From the NCBI RefSeq assembly GCF_000327385.1, contig NW_008708986.1, positions 6,133,736 through 6,197,735 of the forward strand: DNA of 64,000 bases. Direction: 5' to 3'. This DNA comes from Lottia gigantea. Taxonomy: Eukaryota; Mollusca; Gastropoda; Lottiidae. Both the position numbers and the translations under genes were made by a program. Below, piece by piece: positions 47,641 through 59,033 of this stretch; within the stretch, counting starts at the first letter, position 1, and each line of letters starts with the position of its first letter. Under the pieces are notes generated by a model, which saw only the letters and a program-made list of their open reading frames with translations, was not told the origin of the DNA and searched no databases.

Positions 47641-49379
47641 ATCCATATAAAGTACCTCTGAGTTAACAGAATGTTATCAGTTACTTACTGTACTTATATT
47701 TCTATAATTGATTTGAAGTTTAAGATTTTAGATGTAAATTTTGAAGATGATTATAATTATTATTGTTTTATTAATGTTAATAGATTATATAGTGATGTAC
47801 AGAGATCTCTGCATGACCTCTGTTTATTTTTGTCAACGGTTGTACTTATTTCAAGTCAAGAAATGTTGTATGTTTTGTTTTATTAAGGCATTTCTTATAA
47901 GAGTTGTGAGAAATCTTAATGAAATAACTAGAAAATGAGTGCTTTGAAAACTTTTGAAACTGTGTATTTATTTAAGTTAATTAAGGCCCACACGCATTAG
48001 ATAAAGTTTGGCTGTATTAATATTTTCAAAATTTCTGAGGCATCTTAATAACAGAAATGTTGACTTCATTTAGTCTTTGAACTTTATGTACTTAGATTAT
48101 ATAACTGATTAAGAAAGTTAATGGTATTTTATTTTAAGCATGATTGTTGGTGTACTAAGTTTGTACCAGTGATCAGTAGTATAGACTTATAAGATAATTG
48201 TACACATCCATGGACTAAATCGAAATAGAAAGGAATATATCTGACATCTGTGATCAAAAGCTAGTAATTGGATATCATTCGAAACCTGGTTTAACAATAA
48301 GAACAACCAATAAGAGACATTAGTTATCAATTATATTTACCAGGTATTTACAATAATTTATATTTTCAGAGATTTTTCTAAATTCCGATGGTTAGAAGTC
48401 GTGCGCGATATATTCGGACTTATACGGTATACAGTCATCTAATTACTGATGATATTTTGAAGTCTCGTCGGATGTGTATAAAGATCTTGAATAGACTATA
48501 CTACGACTGTATATTTTAAGTTTCAGTGTTGTTGTTGTTGTTGTTAATATGTTTTAAGTATGCCTGTGATGATGTAATCAGATGTAATTATTTGTAAGAT
48601 GAAAAAAAAAAAATACAAACAAATCCTATTATTACATATAAATTTTGTATTTTATGTACAAAGATTAAATATATTTTACAAATTTATTTGAATATTATTT
48701 AATGCAAAACGTTTGGCAAATCCAGTTGCTTCGGAAAGATTAGAATGCTCACTATCGAAATTCATTACAACAGGGGATTTCAACTCTTTTTTCTTTCTTT
48801 TACCCCTTTCAGAATCGTTTATAGATTAATATGGCAACTTAAGATACATTGGTGTGTGGAAAGTGAAAAAATAGACTAACGAATAACCTGGTTTCAGAAA
48901 ACCTCGACTGTATGTGAATTTTGCACTGATAGTTATTGGACTCATTCTCCGCCCAACCCCAACTCAAAATTAAAGCCTGCATATTGTTGGCACTTATAGC
49001 ATTCAACACTTACTGAAAAGTGATGTGCAGGTAGCTAAATTTGATCATATTGGTTGGCATAACAAATCCATTTTAACTGTCTATTCATAATAAAACTTAC
49101 AAATCGGATAATATTTTCTAAATACATACCAAAGAAGACAAAATTTAGATAATGACTGAAGATAATGAAATGTAAGACAAAGGTATAATATGATAAATTT
49201 TATCTCCATAAAAAAAAGTCGGACAACCTAGGTGATTCAACCTTAATAGGTAAATGACTTAGCATGCCCTTGATAGTATAACTATTACTATACACATATA
49301 ATATGAATAAAGTTGAATTGTTTGAGTACACCCGTTCTGAAAACAATTTTAAATAAAGTATGAACAAGTGGTTGCCTTG

Positions 49380-49870
49380 TTAGCAAGATACGCCCACTTC
49401 CCTTATAAATTTTCAGTATATCATGGGGTGTCACCAATCTGTATCAAATCATACCAAAAATTTAATTTGTACAAAATATTGTTGCTTTAATCAAACACAC
49501 AAAATTTCATAAAATTTTTACATAAACTGTTCACAAATTTTATGCATTTTTACTAAGTCAAGGGCAATGACTCCAATTCCATTCATTAAAAAATCAAGAT
49601 GTCATTGTAATAGATAATCACATCAGATTTCATTAAAATCAGATGAAAACTGTAGTCTCTATAGTGTTCACAAACAAATTTTGACGCGTTTTTACAAAGT
49701 CGTGGGCAATAACTCGAAAAATCTTCAAATTCGAACTTGACCAAGGCCTCATGAATATAGGTGATCACACCAAAATTCAATCAAATTAGATAAAAACTGT
49801 AGCCTCTATTGTGTTCACAAGCCAATTGTGGACGGGCGGTCAGGGGCGACGACAATATACGAAACCCTTA
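49380..49870. mobile_element. Dispersed repeat with internal ~115-170-bp periodicity
   Basis: The block GTGTTCACAAACAAATTTTG, followed by TTTTTACAAAGTC and GGGCAATAACTC, occurs about three times with divergence. It ends GTGGACGGGCGGTCAGGGGCG. This type of CACAAACA/GGGCAATAACTC repeat is widespread in molluscs as far as I recall; class not determined. Confidence 0.5.
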
Positions 49871-50199
49871 CTATACACAATTAACCCATTTCCAAAGTTA
49901 CTTACTTGGTGTTATACGAGTTGGTCATTTAAGACTGCAATATTATAATGCGAGTCTGCGGGTTTCTGGGCTCATTCCCAATCCGGACAACTAAATTTAT
50001 CAACAGGCTCCAGTAGATCATAGACAAAGCGAAATTCTATTCACAATTTTGGAATCTTTTGGGAAGATCAGTGGATGCCTTTTACAGTGGTGTATTAAGG
50101 GGGCATGAGATTTGGATTTGGAATATGATTTCCGATTTCCAACAAAATGTCTGTTTTTAGGGCCTGTAATAGAAATACTTCACCGTATATAGCTTTACT

Positions 50200-50310
50200 G
50201 TCGCCATATAGGTATACTATAATAATATGTAAGAATCTTTGCAATAGACCCACAAAAGTCTTAGGCCTACTGAAAATTGGAATGGTGCAAATAGATGCTA
50301 TGGCCTTGAT
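50200..50310. mobile_element. Repeat family C fragment
   Basis: CCCACAAAAGTCTTAGGCC and AAAATTGGAATGGTGCAAAT match the right part of the copies at 31590 and 58140. Confidence 0.4.
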
Positions 50311-50817
50311 ACACACAAATATTTTATTAATCCTCTTTACAATCCAATTAAACGGGCAGGTTTGCCATACGTTTGAGCCTAAGACTATAATCAGTAATAA
50401 TGTTCACATCTCACTATCCTAATTTGAGCTTTCAAATCCATGTGTGTCTAGAATTATCCGCGTTTTATTGGTCCTTTCTTGACGGATAGGAAAGATATAA
50501 ATTCATTAAAAAATTATGGCATCATTCACGCTTGGTAATTATAATGCTGAATAGAGAATTACATGGAGTCGTCTATAATAATTTCTTTACCATCTGATGG
50601 AGCTCAACTTCGACTATATATATGGCACTTTTCAGAATTAAAATCCAACGTCCGTACTCCAAACAATTCAGCATAGTGAATTTTAACGATACCTTTAACA
50701 TTTTATTCAGATTAATATTAGATGTTCTTCGTTGCTGTTGAAACATGTCTTAGAAATCCACTAGGCTATTTACATTTTTTTCTGTTTTACCAAAAAATTA
50801 TTTGGGACTGGTCATAT

Positions 50818-51035
50818 AAGGGGACAGCTTCGCCATCCGTTTAAGCAATGAAACCTTTAGTCTCAGAAACGTGTGTCAAGAACTACTCGTGTTTGAATGT
50901 TAAAATGACGACTCGTCTTTTCTTGAAATTCCGCCATACAAGACATTTTAGATAGAAATAAAAATTTCTTGCAGTTTAAGTAGTGTTGAGGATTATTTAC
51001 ATATATTCAAGACCAAAATCAAATCACGAAAATGA
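50818..51035. mobile_element. MITE-like family B copy
   Basis: AGGGGACAGCTTCGCCATCC start, GTGTCAAGAACTACTCGTG and a terminal CAAGACCAAAATCAAAT align with the 60119 copy; right terminus eroded. Confidence 0.55.
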
Positions 51036-51640
51036 AAACACAATTACGAAATAAGATTGATATAAGTCAGTAGCCTATTGGTAAAATTAGTAGTCAGTGT
51101 TAAATGTAAGGACAGAGGGGGTGGGGCAGTGGCTTCCCTCAGAAAAGACGATGGCCTTGCTTTGGCCCATCCACTTTCAATTTTTGTATCATTTCACATA
51201 GTGAAGGAATGGTTCGTTTCTTTTGCCTTACTTTCAGTATATGCTGCAAATTAATCACAATTTTAGATTACAACATCCGTCACTAAGAAATAAGTGACTG
51301 TGATACCGATAATACAGGTGTAATTAACAGGTGTTTTCGAGCCAATTTCGACTATTATACGGTCATTTTCAAGGCGTAAGCGACATTCACGCGTTAAGAT
51401 GTTTCCAATTAAAACATAATATCAGTAAAAAAAGAAAACAGTGAAGTTTATGTAAAGATCGGCTACCAATGTAAATTCCATTTTTAAAACCAAACGTCGC
51501 ATTTTAATTCCGGGAAAGAGTTTATGAGTTTTTTCTTTCCATTTTACTCTGTTTCATTCACCTCTTTTCTCATTAATTGGTTGGTGCCATTTCAAAGTAT
51601 AATATTAGACTGAACTATGGTGTTCGTTTATCTTTGTAAC

Positions 51641-51954
51641 CATCTTCACAAAGTCAAGCTATTACGTACTTTGTCTTATGCCTTGACTGCAATAGCCACC
51701 TTTTATATGTCAACAGTCGTTTGTAACTGCAGCCATTTGATTGGATTTACGCAAAGGAATACAATTAATCAGAGGCCTCAACAATAAGCATAATAAGTTA
51801 ATAATAAGTCTAAACATGTACAGGCTTTTTGTCAAGGGCTCTGATTGGCTGTATTCGCCAGCATACAATCCAATCAATTCACTGCATTTCATGATGAAAA
51901 AATCAAGGTGTAAGACGAGTTCGAAATTCGTAATAGCTTGACGTAATGAAAATG
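51641..51954. mobile_element. MITE-like family A, best copy, with terminal inverted repeats
   Basis: GTCAAGCTATTACG at 51653-51666 is the exact reverse complement of 51929-51942, and the similarity extends outwards (CATCTTCAC / CATTTTCAT) to about 26 bp. 314 bp, no coding capacity. It ends ~400 bp before the start codon of the PAR bZIP gene. Confidence 0.75.
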
Positions 51955-52350
51955 TTGCCCAACAGACTACTATATCCAAGTACAGTAAAAGTAAAGTTAG
52001 TTTTGAGGTAATTCTTACTTTGGTCAGGGATGGTTGATTTTTGTTGAAAAGACACGAGTTTAACTACTATCAGGTTTGTTGTTATCACATGTCGAGAAAC
52101 GTGAGTTTAGTCCAGTTTATCCAGTCAGTCACACAATGATATGGCGATAGAGATCTAATACTGGATGATCACGACTAAAGAATGTTGATTAACTGACCAA
52201 TGGGAAAAGAGCAAAAGTTATGGTGAGATATGATTGGTCGATTAATTAACATACGGACAGAAGGCAACTACTGGGTTGTCGTGACTAAACGGACTTTGAC
52301 AAATTATTCAACAATTTTCAGTGTAGAAAACAGTGTTGAAGAACTCAACA
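51955..52350 (+). promoter_or_regulatory. Putative promoter and 5' UTR region of the PAR bZIP gene
   Basis: Contains a CCAAT (52197-52201), an inverted CCAAT (ATTGG, 52233-52237), an E-box CACATG (52086-52091) and AACGTG (52098-52103, reverse of the E'-box CACGTT). A 21-nt element beginning TACTGG and ending GACTAAA occurs twice, at 52159-52179 and 52269-52289, 110 bp apart. No clear TATA box. Assignment rests on position next to exon 1. Confidence 0.35.
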
Positions 52351-52438
52351 ATGAGCTTTGGACCTATCCACAACGGTATAACTCTTAAGGCGTTGTTAGA
52401 AGACCCAAATCTTCAGAATCCACCCATATTAAACTCAA
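52351..52438 (+). CDS. HLF/TEF-like: PAR bZIP exon 1 (start codon)
   Basis: The ATG at 52351 has A at -3 (ACAATGA) and an in-frame TAG 27 nt upstream, so it is the first start in this exon. Encodes [21 protein letters not shown], matching the LRSLLENP motif of HLF. Donor GTAAGT, phase 1. Other first exons cannot be excluded because PAR genes often use alternative promoters. Confidence 0.88.
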
Positions 52439-55400
52439 GTAAGTAAACGTTGATTCTCTCTTCATCATGATTGTTGTTGATTAATGTCGTTGTGACCTTG
52501 GCATAATTTTGACCTTATTATTGTGGTGGTGTTAATAAATAGGCCAGTTCACCAATTTTACCGTCAAATCTTCTTTTATTTTCCTGATTGTCTTATGTTA
52601 TTTATGAAAGAACACCAATAAATTCGCTTTACATTTCACTCAATTGAATTATACTCATTAGAAGATTGATATTATTCATTTGTTGTAAAAAGTTGTACTT
52701 TGTACCAATCAGTGCTAGATGACAATAATTTGCTTATAAATATGGCTGCCATGGTCAAATATATCCATGTATTTATCTTTTTCAATAAAGTAAATCACCT
52801 AGAATTTTAAATTACTCTTGTTTTATACAATTTAGGAGGTATAATCAGTTATAAGGTGCATGTCAACTTGACTTCTGTAGATTAATCAAAATGCTGTTTC
52901 AGTTCTTGATTGCAAGTATAAGCTTATAGCTAATGTCTTTTATTGTTAAATGGGTCTTTACTCATTATTTAATAAAAAAAATGGTTTATTTCACACTTTA
53001 TACACTAGATTGGGATAGAAAACAAAACAATTCTATTCCATGTTCAATGAGATAGATTTTGCAAGGACAGTTACATAAGTTCTATTTAGACTGATAATTG
53101 ATCTTTTAAAGGGCAGAGCTTTCAAATCTACCCGAATTTCTGCATTTGGAAGTTAAAAAGACTTGTCGTTGTCTTTTCTTGAGACATACTTGTAGAAATA
53201 GAAAGTGAAAATCTTAGTTTGATGTTTGGTACATTTCCTATATTTCTGAAGACTGTTAATGTATATTCAAGACCCAAATCAACCTCCCTTAAGCAGGCTT
53301 TTTCCATGTTAACAATTAACAAGTTTCAAAGGAAAAGGATAGTCTGAAGTCTGATAGCAAATCACTGATTAATTGATTAACCAATTAAGTGACTGATTAC
53401 CTCAAATCAAATTGGATGCAGACTTCCACAGACAATTGGGCTTGGAAAAGTCAGATTTTTTAGAATAAAAGTTATAATCATAGATATCTCAGGATTTTGG
53501 CATCAACATTTTGTTCTTCTTTTAAGATGATTCAATTTGATGTTGAATCTACCTAATGGCCTGGCAGACAGATGACGATTCAAATAATGTTTTCAAAGAG
53601 TTCTTTCTGAAAATTCTAAAACTAGGTCACTTATATTTTTGCGGAAAATATTTGAATAATTTCAAAAGTAAGAGGTCATTGTTCACTCATATCACTTGGA
53701 GTATTTATGTTTGCAAACTTGAATTGGTAGTACCGGTACTTGCTTTATTTATTGTGACTCAGTAGTAAGGAATTTTCTCCTATTTGGTCATACAGAGAAA
53801 AGTTATATCCTCTACCATGAGAAAAATTATATAAGAAAAGTTCATTTAAAGTACTAGATGATGTTTTAAAGGGATCATGTAGTAGTCTAAATAATTATCA
53901 GCTGATAATCTGATATCACTTCTCATATTTTAAATCTGGTGAGCACATAAATCTTGAAAACTGTTTGGGAACACCATGACCCCAGTCTCATGATCCACAT
54001 TATTGTTATTATGGTTATTGTGGGTGACCGCTTGAAACCTAGCATATGCCATATTTGGTCTTGTTGACTTTTTGGTACCGTTTGAAACTCGTAAAAGCGA
54101 GGATCTTGTGATCAAAACCTCATATTCTTAGCTTGATTGTAAATAGCCTAAAACCACTAAATTAAATAACACATAAACAGTCAGATTAAAACCTCGTAAA
54201 ATATTATATGTAAACAAAAAACCTCATAAGCAGTACTATTATACAAGTTATTAGTTGAATAGGGTGGAGTACTCAAATTGTTATACGAGGTTTAAATTTT
54301 CAATGAATGAAAACTACGTATAGCTGTAAAAAAAATTATAAAAAAGATTTTAACAAAATACACATACACATTTTTTTGTGCTTTTGTCAAAATCTTGTCA
54401 CTTTGAAATTTTATCATATTATATCATTATACGAGGTTACAAGCAGTCACCCACGATATACAAAAGTAAAGTTTTCTCGTTTGTAGATGTAGTAATTTGC
54501 ATGTGTTCTGGTGTTATAATGGGTGCTATTAAGTCAAGATAAAGATGTCTAATTAAAATGAATTTTCGAAATTATAAATATTATGAATTTTGAATTCCTG
54601 TAAGTTTAAAGATAAAATGCAATTCAGTAGTATAAGACTATTGATAAATTAATACTTTGCTCTATACTTTCTGTATAATTGGTGTGCCAACTGGATTGTG
54701 AATGAGCTTTTTCTCCCAGTGTTCAACAATATATGAGTTTTGGTTTTATATGGGTGGGTTTTCTAATCCAGAAATCCATGTCCCCTTAAAATTTAAAATT
54801 TTATGCTCAATGTTATTTTAATAAAAGGATAGCCGAGTGTCAAACAAAAGTTTTGTTAATAAAAAGATAATATACAATGTTTTTTGAATATAAATTTAGA
54901 TTTAGAAAAATCAAGGAGTTGCTTCTGCAAAATTATGTGCCAACAAAAATGAATGATTTCAAAATATTTTAACTTGCAGATAAAGATGGTAAGAAAGGAG
55001 ATGAATTACAGTATAATTTTGGTTCAGCATTTCTGGGACCAAATTTATGGGATAAAACCTACAATGACCCGGATTTTAACTTGGAGTATATGGACTTAGA
55101 TGAATTCCTTCAAGAGAATGGTATACCACATGTAGATGGAGATTTGTCAGAGCTGTCCAATGGCGAAACAAGCATGCAGTGTCAATCTCCACCACAAATT
55201 GCTTCACCACGACGACTTCCTTCTCCACCACAAATTGCTTCTCCATGTTCCCTTTCTCCAAGATCAAGTGTAGCAGTTAATCCACAGTCCTTATTTCAAT
55301 CATCGCCACCATCAGCTGTATCAACTTCACCACCGCCAACTCAAGTAGCAGGTACCGGTAACATTCTTTCTATATTTTAGTAAATATTCCAAAAGTTACA

Positions 55401-56876
55401 TGGTTGTTAAAAGCACAGATTATTCTTCGAAAAGCTTGTTTCTGGTCGAATTCAATCCAGAATGGTCCATACCAAGTGTTAAGTTTTAGTTACATAATTT
55501 ATAATGGGCTTTTATGATAATTGTCCTATGATGGTTCAATTAAAGGGTTTTTTGTAGAGGAAAAAAAGAAAAACTGATCTCCATTGTATAACTAACAAGT
55601 TTCTATCACAGTTGTGTTCACACCTATCAAAATATCATATCTTGACATGCTTTGATTTGGTAAATGTCATTCAATTGCAGCTGTGGTTGAAAACTTGCTA
55701 GATTACAATACTCGAGATAAAATATATCAGAATAAAGAAAAGAGTAAAAGTGTAATCTTATTATATTAGAATTGGGATATAGTGAAATAGGTTTTTTTTT
55801 TTCCCCTTTTTTCTTTTGACTTTTTTTTTCAACATTCAAATTTCAAAATTTTCTTTTTAGCTTCAAGATTAAGTCCCTCTCCACCTGTTAGCCCTATTGT
55901 ACCCGAGGTCCCGTTTAATGTGAATCCACAAGACTTACAGCTTGTTACTATCCCAGGTAATAAATATTTCAATTTGACGAAAACCTTTTCTGAATTATTT
56001 TAGTTTCAATGGTACATGGATTACTTTTACAGCAATTCATGCTTCTTGGCAACAAAAATGTTGTCATATCTTCTAAGATCCTCATCATTTATATTTTAGG
56101 TCAAACAGGTTTTGATCCCAGAAAACGTGCATTTTCTGAAGAAGAATTGAAACCACAACCTATTATTAAAAAATCAAAAAAGGTGAGTCAATTTCTTGTA
56201 TTATCTCTATCATCAATACATACCAGCCTCCTGGAAGTGGAAGGCACCATTTTGGGCAGATATGGGATGTACTGTTGGTAATGATAGGACTATTTTTCCG
56301 GCCACTGTATCAAGATTTTTAGTTGTGTGTGTTTACTTGATAAGAAGATATGAAAGGTTGAAATGATCTGTACAATAATAAATCTAGAGTAATATACCTT
56401 AAATTGTGTTCCGTCATTTAAAATTCATTCTGTCATCAGTTTTTTTTATATAAGGCACTATAAAGAAGCAAACAAAAATTTATGTCATTGTATAATTGTT
56501 AGTGGGGTCACTTTTTAGGACCATCTGCAATTCGACATATGACAAGATTGTGACAGAATAGCAAAGGTCCAGCCTATTTAAAAGTCTTGCGGTATTTTTT
56601 AATATTTTCTAAACCATTGAAAAAGTTTGAAAATACAAACATGTCTTCTAGGTATTTGTCAATGAAGAGAAGAAAGATGACAAATATTGGGCAAGGCGAA
56701 ATAAAAATAACACTGCAGCCAAACGGTCACGTGATGCCAGGAGAACTAAGGAAAATCAAATTGCGATGAGAGCAGCTTTCCTGGAGAAAGAAAATGAAGT
56801 GATGAAAGCAGAGGTGGAAAAAGTCAAGAAAGAAAATATTGAATTGAAAAAACGACTGGCAAAATATGAATGTTAA
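52351..56876 (+). CDS. HLF/TEF-like: PAR-family bZIP transcription factor (HLF/TEF/DBP, Pdp1 type), complete, spliced
   Basis: Nuclear DNA-binding activator; vertebrate members bind D-box sites (TTAYGTAA) and serve circadian and metabolic output. Exons 52351-52438, 54980-55351, 55861-55956, 56100-56182 and 56652-56876 join to 864 nt (287 aa plus stop), all GT-AG with matched phases. Residues ~8-20 ([11 protein letters not shown]) match the N-terminal motif of HLF. Residues 45-79 form the PAR region ([28 protein letters not shown]). A Pro/Ser-rich spacer follows, then [21 protein letters not shown], the basic region [16 protein letters not shown] and a zipper ([20 protein letters not shown]). 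The protein ends directly after AKYE-C, lacking the short ARHGPL-like tail of HLF. Confidence 0.96.
53108..53310. mobile_element. MITE-like family B, diverged copy
   Basis: AAAGGGCAGAG start, TAGAAAGTGAAAATC interior and TTCAAGACCCAAATCAACCT near the right end match the other copies. Confidence 0.5.
54020..54454. mobile_element. MITE-like family F with 21-bp terminal inverted repeats
   Basis: Left GTGGGTGACCGCTTGAAACC(T) and the reverse complement of the right end, GTGGGTGACTGCTTGTAACC(T), agree at 19 of 21 positions. Interior 390 bp carries several AACCTCGTA/TACGAGGTT motifs in both orientations. No coding frame. A related terminus occurs at 63406-63440. Confidence 0.75.
54980..55351 (+). 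CDS. HLF/TEF-like: PAR bZIP exon 2: PAR region and Pro/Ser-rich spacer
   Basis: Acceptor AACTTGCAG, donor GTACCG; 372 nt, phase 1-1. Contains the whole conserved PAR block. The spacer has an internal duplication: SPPQIASP occurs twice, separated by RRLP. The donor is weak (GTACCG) but the phase and the next acceptor agree. Confidence 0.92.
55861..55956 (+). CDS. HLF/TEF-like: PAR bZIP exon 3: proline-rich linker
   Basis: A long T/C tract ends TTCTTTTTAG; donor GTAATA; 96 nt, phase 1-1. Encodes [30 protein letters not shown]. The end (DLxLVTIPG) parallels DLALSSIPG in HLF/TEF. No ATG, so it is identified by phase and homology. Confidence 0.85.
56100..56182 (+). CDS. HLF/TEF-like: PAR bZIP exon 4: extended basic region lead-in
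   Basis: Acceptor ATATTTTAG, donor GTGAGT; 83 nt, phase 1-0. Encodes [25 protein letters not shown], nearly identical to the segment preceding the basic region in HLF. Confidence 0.95.
56652..56876 (+). CDS. HLF/TEF-like: PAR bZIP exon 5: basic region, leucine zipper and stop
   Basis: Acceptor TGTCTTCTAG; 225 nt including TAA. Basic region [23 protein letters not shown] at residues ~223-244; zipper d positions L, M, V, L after the conserved FLEKEN. Fork residue context [10 protein letters not shown] as in the family. Confidence 0.97.
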   Translation, partial: VFVNEEKKDDKYWARRNKNNTAAKRSRDARRTKENQIAMRAAFLEKENEVMKAEVEKVKKENIELKKRLAKYEC

Positions 56877-56933
56877 ACCATGACAAGATACATGACTCCT
56901 TATACCAGGCCTGTGGTAAATCTTTTATCTAAA

Positions 56934-56939
56934 AATAAA
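56934..56939 (+). promoter_or_regulatory. Candidate polyadenylation signal of the PAR bZIP gene
   Basis: AATAAA lies 58 nt after the stop codon. Other AATAAA matches occur further downstream (for example near 57995), so longer 3' UTRs are possible. The AT-rich background makes single matches weak evidence. Confidence 0.4.
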
Positions 56940-58139
56940 TGATATCTGAAAATATTTCATACATTGAGTTTCCTTAGTGATATAGTCACATAGACAAATT
57001 TCAGAAAACTCTAAATATTCTGTATGTACAATGAGACAATTGGGGTGTAATTATAAGTGTTCAGAAATTATTTGTCAACTACATTCAGAGAAATAATTAC
57101 AGTATATCACAGGTTTGTAAAGGAGTCGTTTTGTTTTTTACTCTAATTTTGGCAGTTATTCATAAGATTAAGACATACTGATACATATTGCACAAACAAG
57201 CATCGCTGAATATATATATTTTATCCAGACAATTGTCTTTGTTTTTTAGAATCATAGAACAACCCTTTGAACATTAAGTGTACATAAGATATATGCTGTC
57301 ATATATACTGTACTCCGAAGTCAAATGACTTTATAAAGTTTTAGAGTATTGCACTTAATAACGGTCGCTTCAATGGCCGCTCGGGTTTATATCTGATTAT
57401 GTTATATTGAAGCAGCCACTTGTGTTGAAAGGGTAAAAAAAAAATGAATTACAAAATTCATATTTGTTCGCAGACGATATGCCTTTATCTGATTTACTTT
57501 TTGTTCAGTTTCATTGGAACAGATTGCATAATTACTATTTATCATATCAATAATAACTGTTTTTTTCAGTTTTAAGCATTTTCATGTTATTTTGTAAATA
57601 GATGTTATTAAATGTATTAGAATCACATCTGAGTTGTTATGTTTTAATGATTATATATTTTAGAATATAGTGATGTTGGGTGTATATATTATATAATTCA
57701 TGACAATATGACTTACAACTACTCTTAGTGTGTAGTTTTGTTAATTATTTAATCATTTTAACCATGTTTTTAGATTAGTTACATGATATTATCACTTTAA
57801 TTTTTATTTCATATCCCTAGTTCAGCATTTGTATCATAATTTCCCTGTTAATATTGGCCAGTTGGTACTCATGCCTTGGATTAATGTCAATGAAAATTGC
57901 AGATCTTTTCTAAAATAAGTTATATAGATTTCATGTATTAACTAAGACTACACAAGTATGGAAAATAAGAGTTGTTATGGCTACTTATGGTCAAATAAAG
58001 AAACTGAATTGTCATAAACGTTGCCTTGTTAAAATATTAAAATTCCACAACGAACACTGCATGGCATTGCCTTCTCAAAGCACTTCTAGCTTTTTAATGG
58101 CTTTTATTTGCATCATTCCAAATTCAGTCAGATATTTGT

Positions 58140-58345
58140 AGTTCCTTAAATTTTAGAAATGCTTAACTGTCGCTTATTGACGTCACTAAAGCAAAAGCTG
58201 CTTACAATAATATAAAAGGTCATTATGTCATGAAATGCTTAGCTTTAGTGGGATTGCAAGAGCCACAAAAATCTGACTAAAAATTAGAATGGTGCAACTC
58301 CGATAGATTCAGCTTCCCAAATACACTTTTTACCATCCCTTTAAC
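58140..58345. mobile_element. Dispersed repeat family C copy
   Basis: AGAAATGCTTAACTGTCGC, GACGTCACT, GCCACAAAAATCTGACT and TACCATCCCTTTAACAT align with the copies at 31590 and 62500. Confidence 0.55.
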
Positions 58346-58977
58346 ATAAAAAGGTATTGAACAGTGGCATATAATACTCAAATAAAGATTCATTTGGCAC
58401 CATTTCAGCATTTAACCAATAATTTTGTCATGTCAAATTTGGATCATTTTTTGCATAAAATGGCAGCTTCACATGGTATTTTATAGAATTTTGTAAGAAG
58501 TAGAACACAATGAATGGTGCATGGATCTCTTATTTTAAAATTCCTGAAGCCTTTGTTTAAGCCATTTAGATATATAATTGTTATGATAATGTATGATATA
58601 TATATTTACTCAGATACCAATCACTATATATTTGTTGTTATTTGTTAGAAATTTGTTGATTTTAAAGATGTCTGATATTGATTGAAGATGGTGAAAGTTC
58701 ATGAAAATGTCTACTGAAATAACAAACATATTCCTCTAATGTTACAAGATTTTGCTGCAAGGATTTGGTTGAATTGACCGTCTCTTCTGAACATTCTAGT
58801 CAATAGCAAACAGCTGAGGTAGAAAGTTGGTTATTTGATTTAAGACATTTTCATGAAGGCTTGTTATTTTGTGCCTTGATGTAATATTCATAGAGATTCA
58901 AGATTTTTAAGATTTAATGACTCCAAATATAGATCTCACAAAAACAGAAAAGAACTGCCTAGATTTGAGATAGACTA

Positions 58978-59033
58978 CATGTTCTTTTAGCAACAGTATA
59001 TGATTATCACTGTACTGTTGCTAAAGGAACATG
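58978..59033. other. Short near-perfect hairpin
   Basis: Left arm 58978-58998 (CATGTTCTTTTAGCAACAGTA) pairs with right arm 59013-59033 over 21 positions with only one G-U pair; two further loop-closing pairs are possible. 56 nt in all. Could be a palindromic repeat or a small-RNA precursor; no extended lower stem is seen. Confidence 0.7.

Larger units (their letters stand above)
43040..51640. other. 3' UTR and intergenic region between the two genes
   Basis: No further coding sequence recognised. AATAAA matches at 44263-44268 and 45655-45660 are candidate poly(A) signals for the FAT-like transcript, and the UTR end is not determinable here. Also holds a ~120-bp tandem duplication (46590-46861), a 60-bp array, a mollusc-type dispersed repeat (49380-49870) and MITE-like copies. 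Short open frames are chance, several of them through repeats. Confidence 0.5.
52439..54979. other. Intron 1 of the PAR bZIP gene
   Basis: 2.5 kb, no exon recognised. Contains a family B copy (53108-53310) and the family F inverted-repeat element (54020-54454). PAR genes elsewhere have alternative first exons, so an unseen exon here is possible. Confidence 0.5.

Noticed and set aside
47090-47646. Minus-strand open frames with repeated SSHQYIFSNSLEFIS-like peptides
   Set aside because: They are direct translations of the 60-bp tandem array, shift with each unit and have no start context or splice support.
48340-48620. TATTTTCAG followed by a possible terminal exon and an A-run near 48602
   Set aside because: No frame or phase connects it to the FAT-like gene; it could be a UTR end, but nothing in the sequence decides this.
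56712-56714. Threonine in the basic region (NNTAAKRSR) seemed a family-breaking change
   Set aside because: The same position already differs among HLF (M), TEF (V) and DBP (E) as I recall them, so a T is within normal variation.
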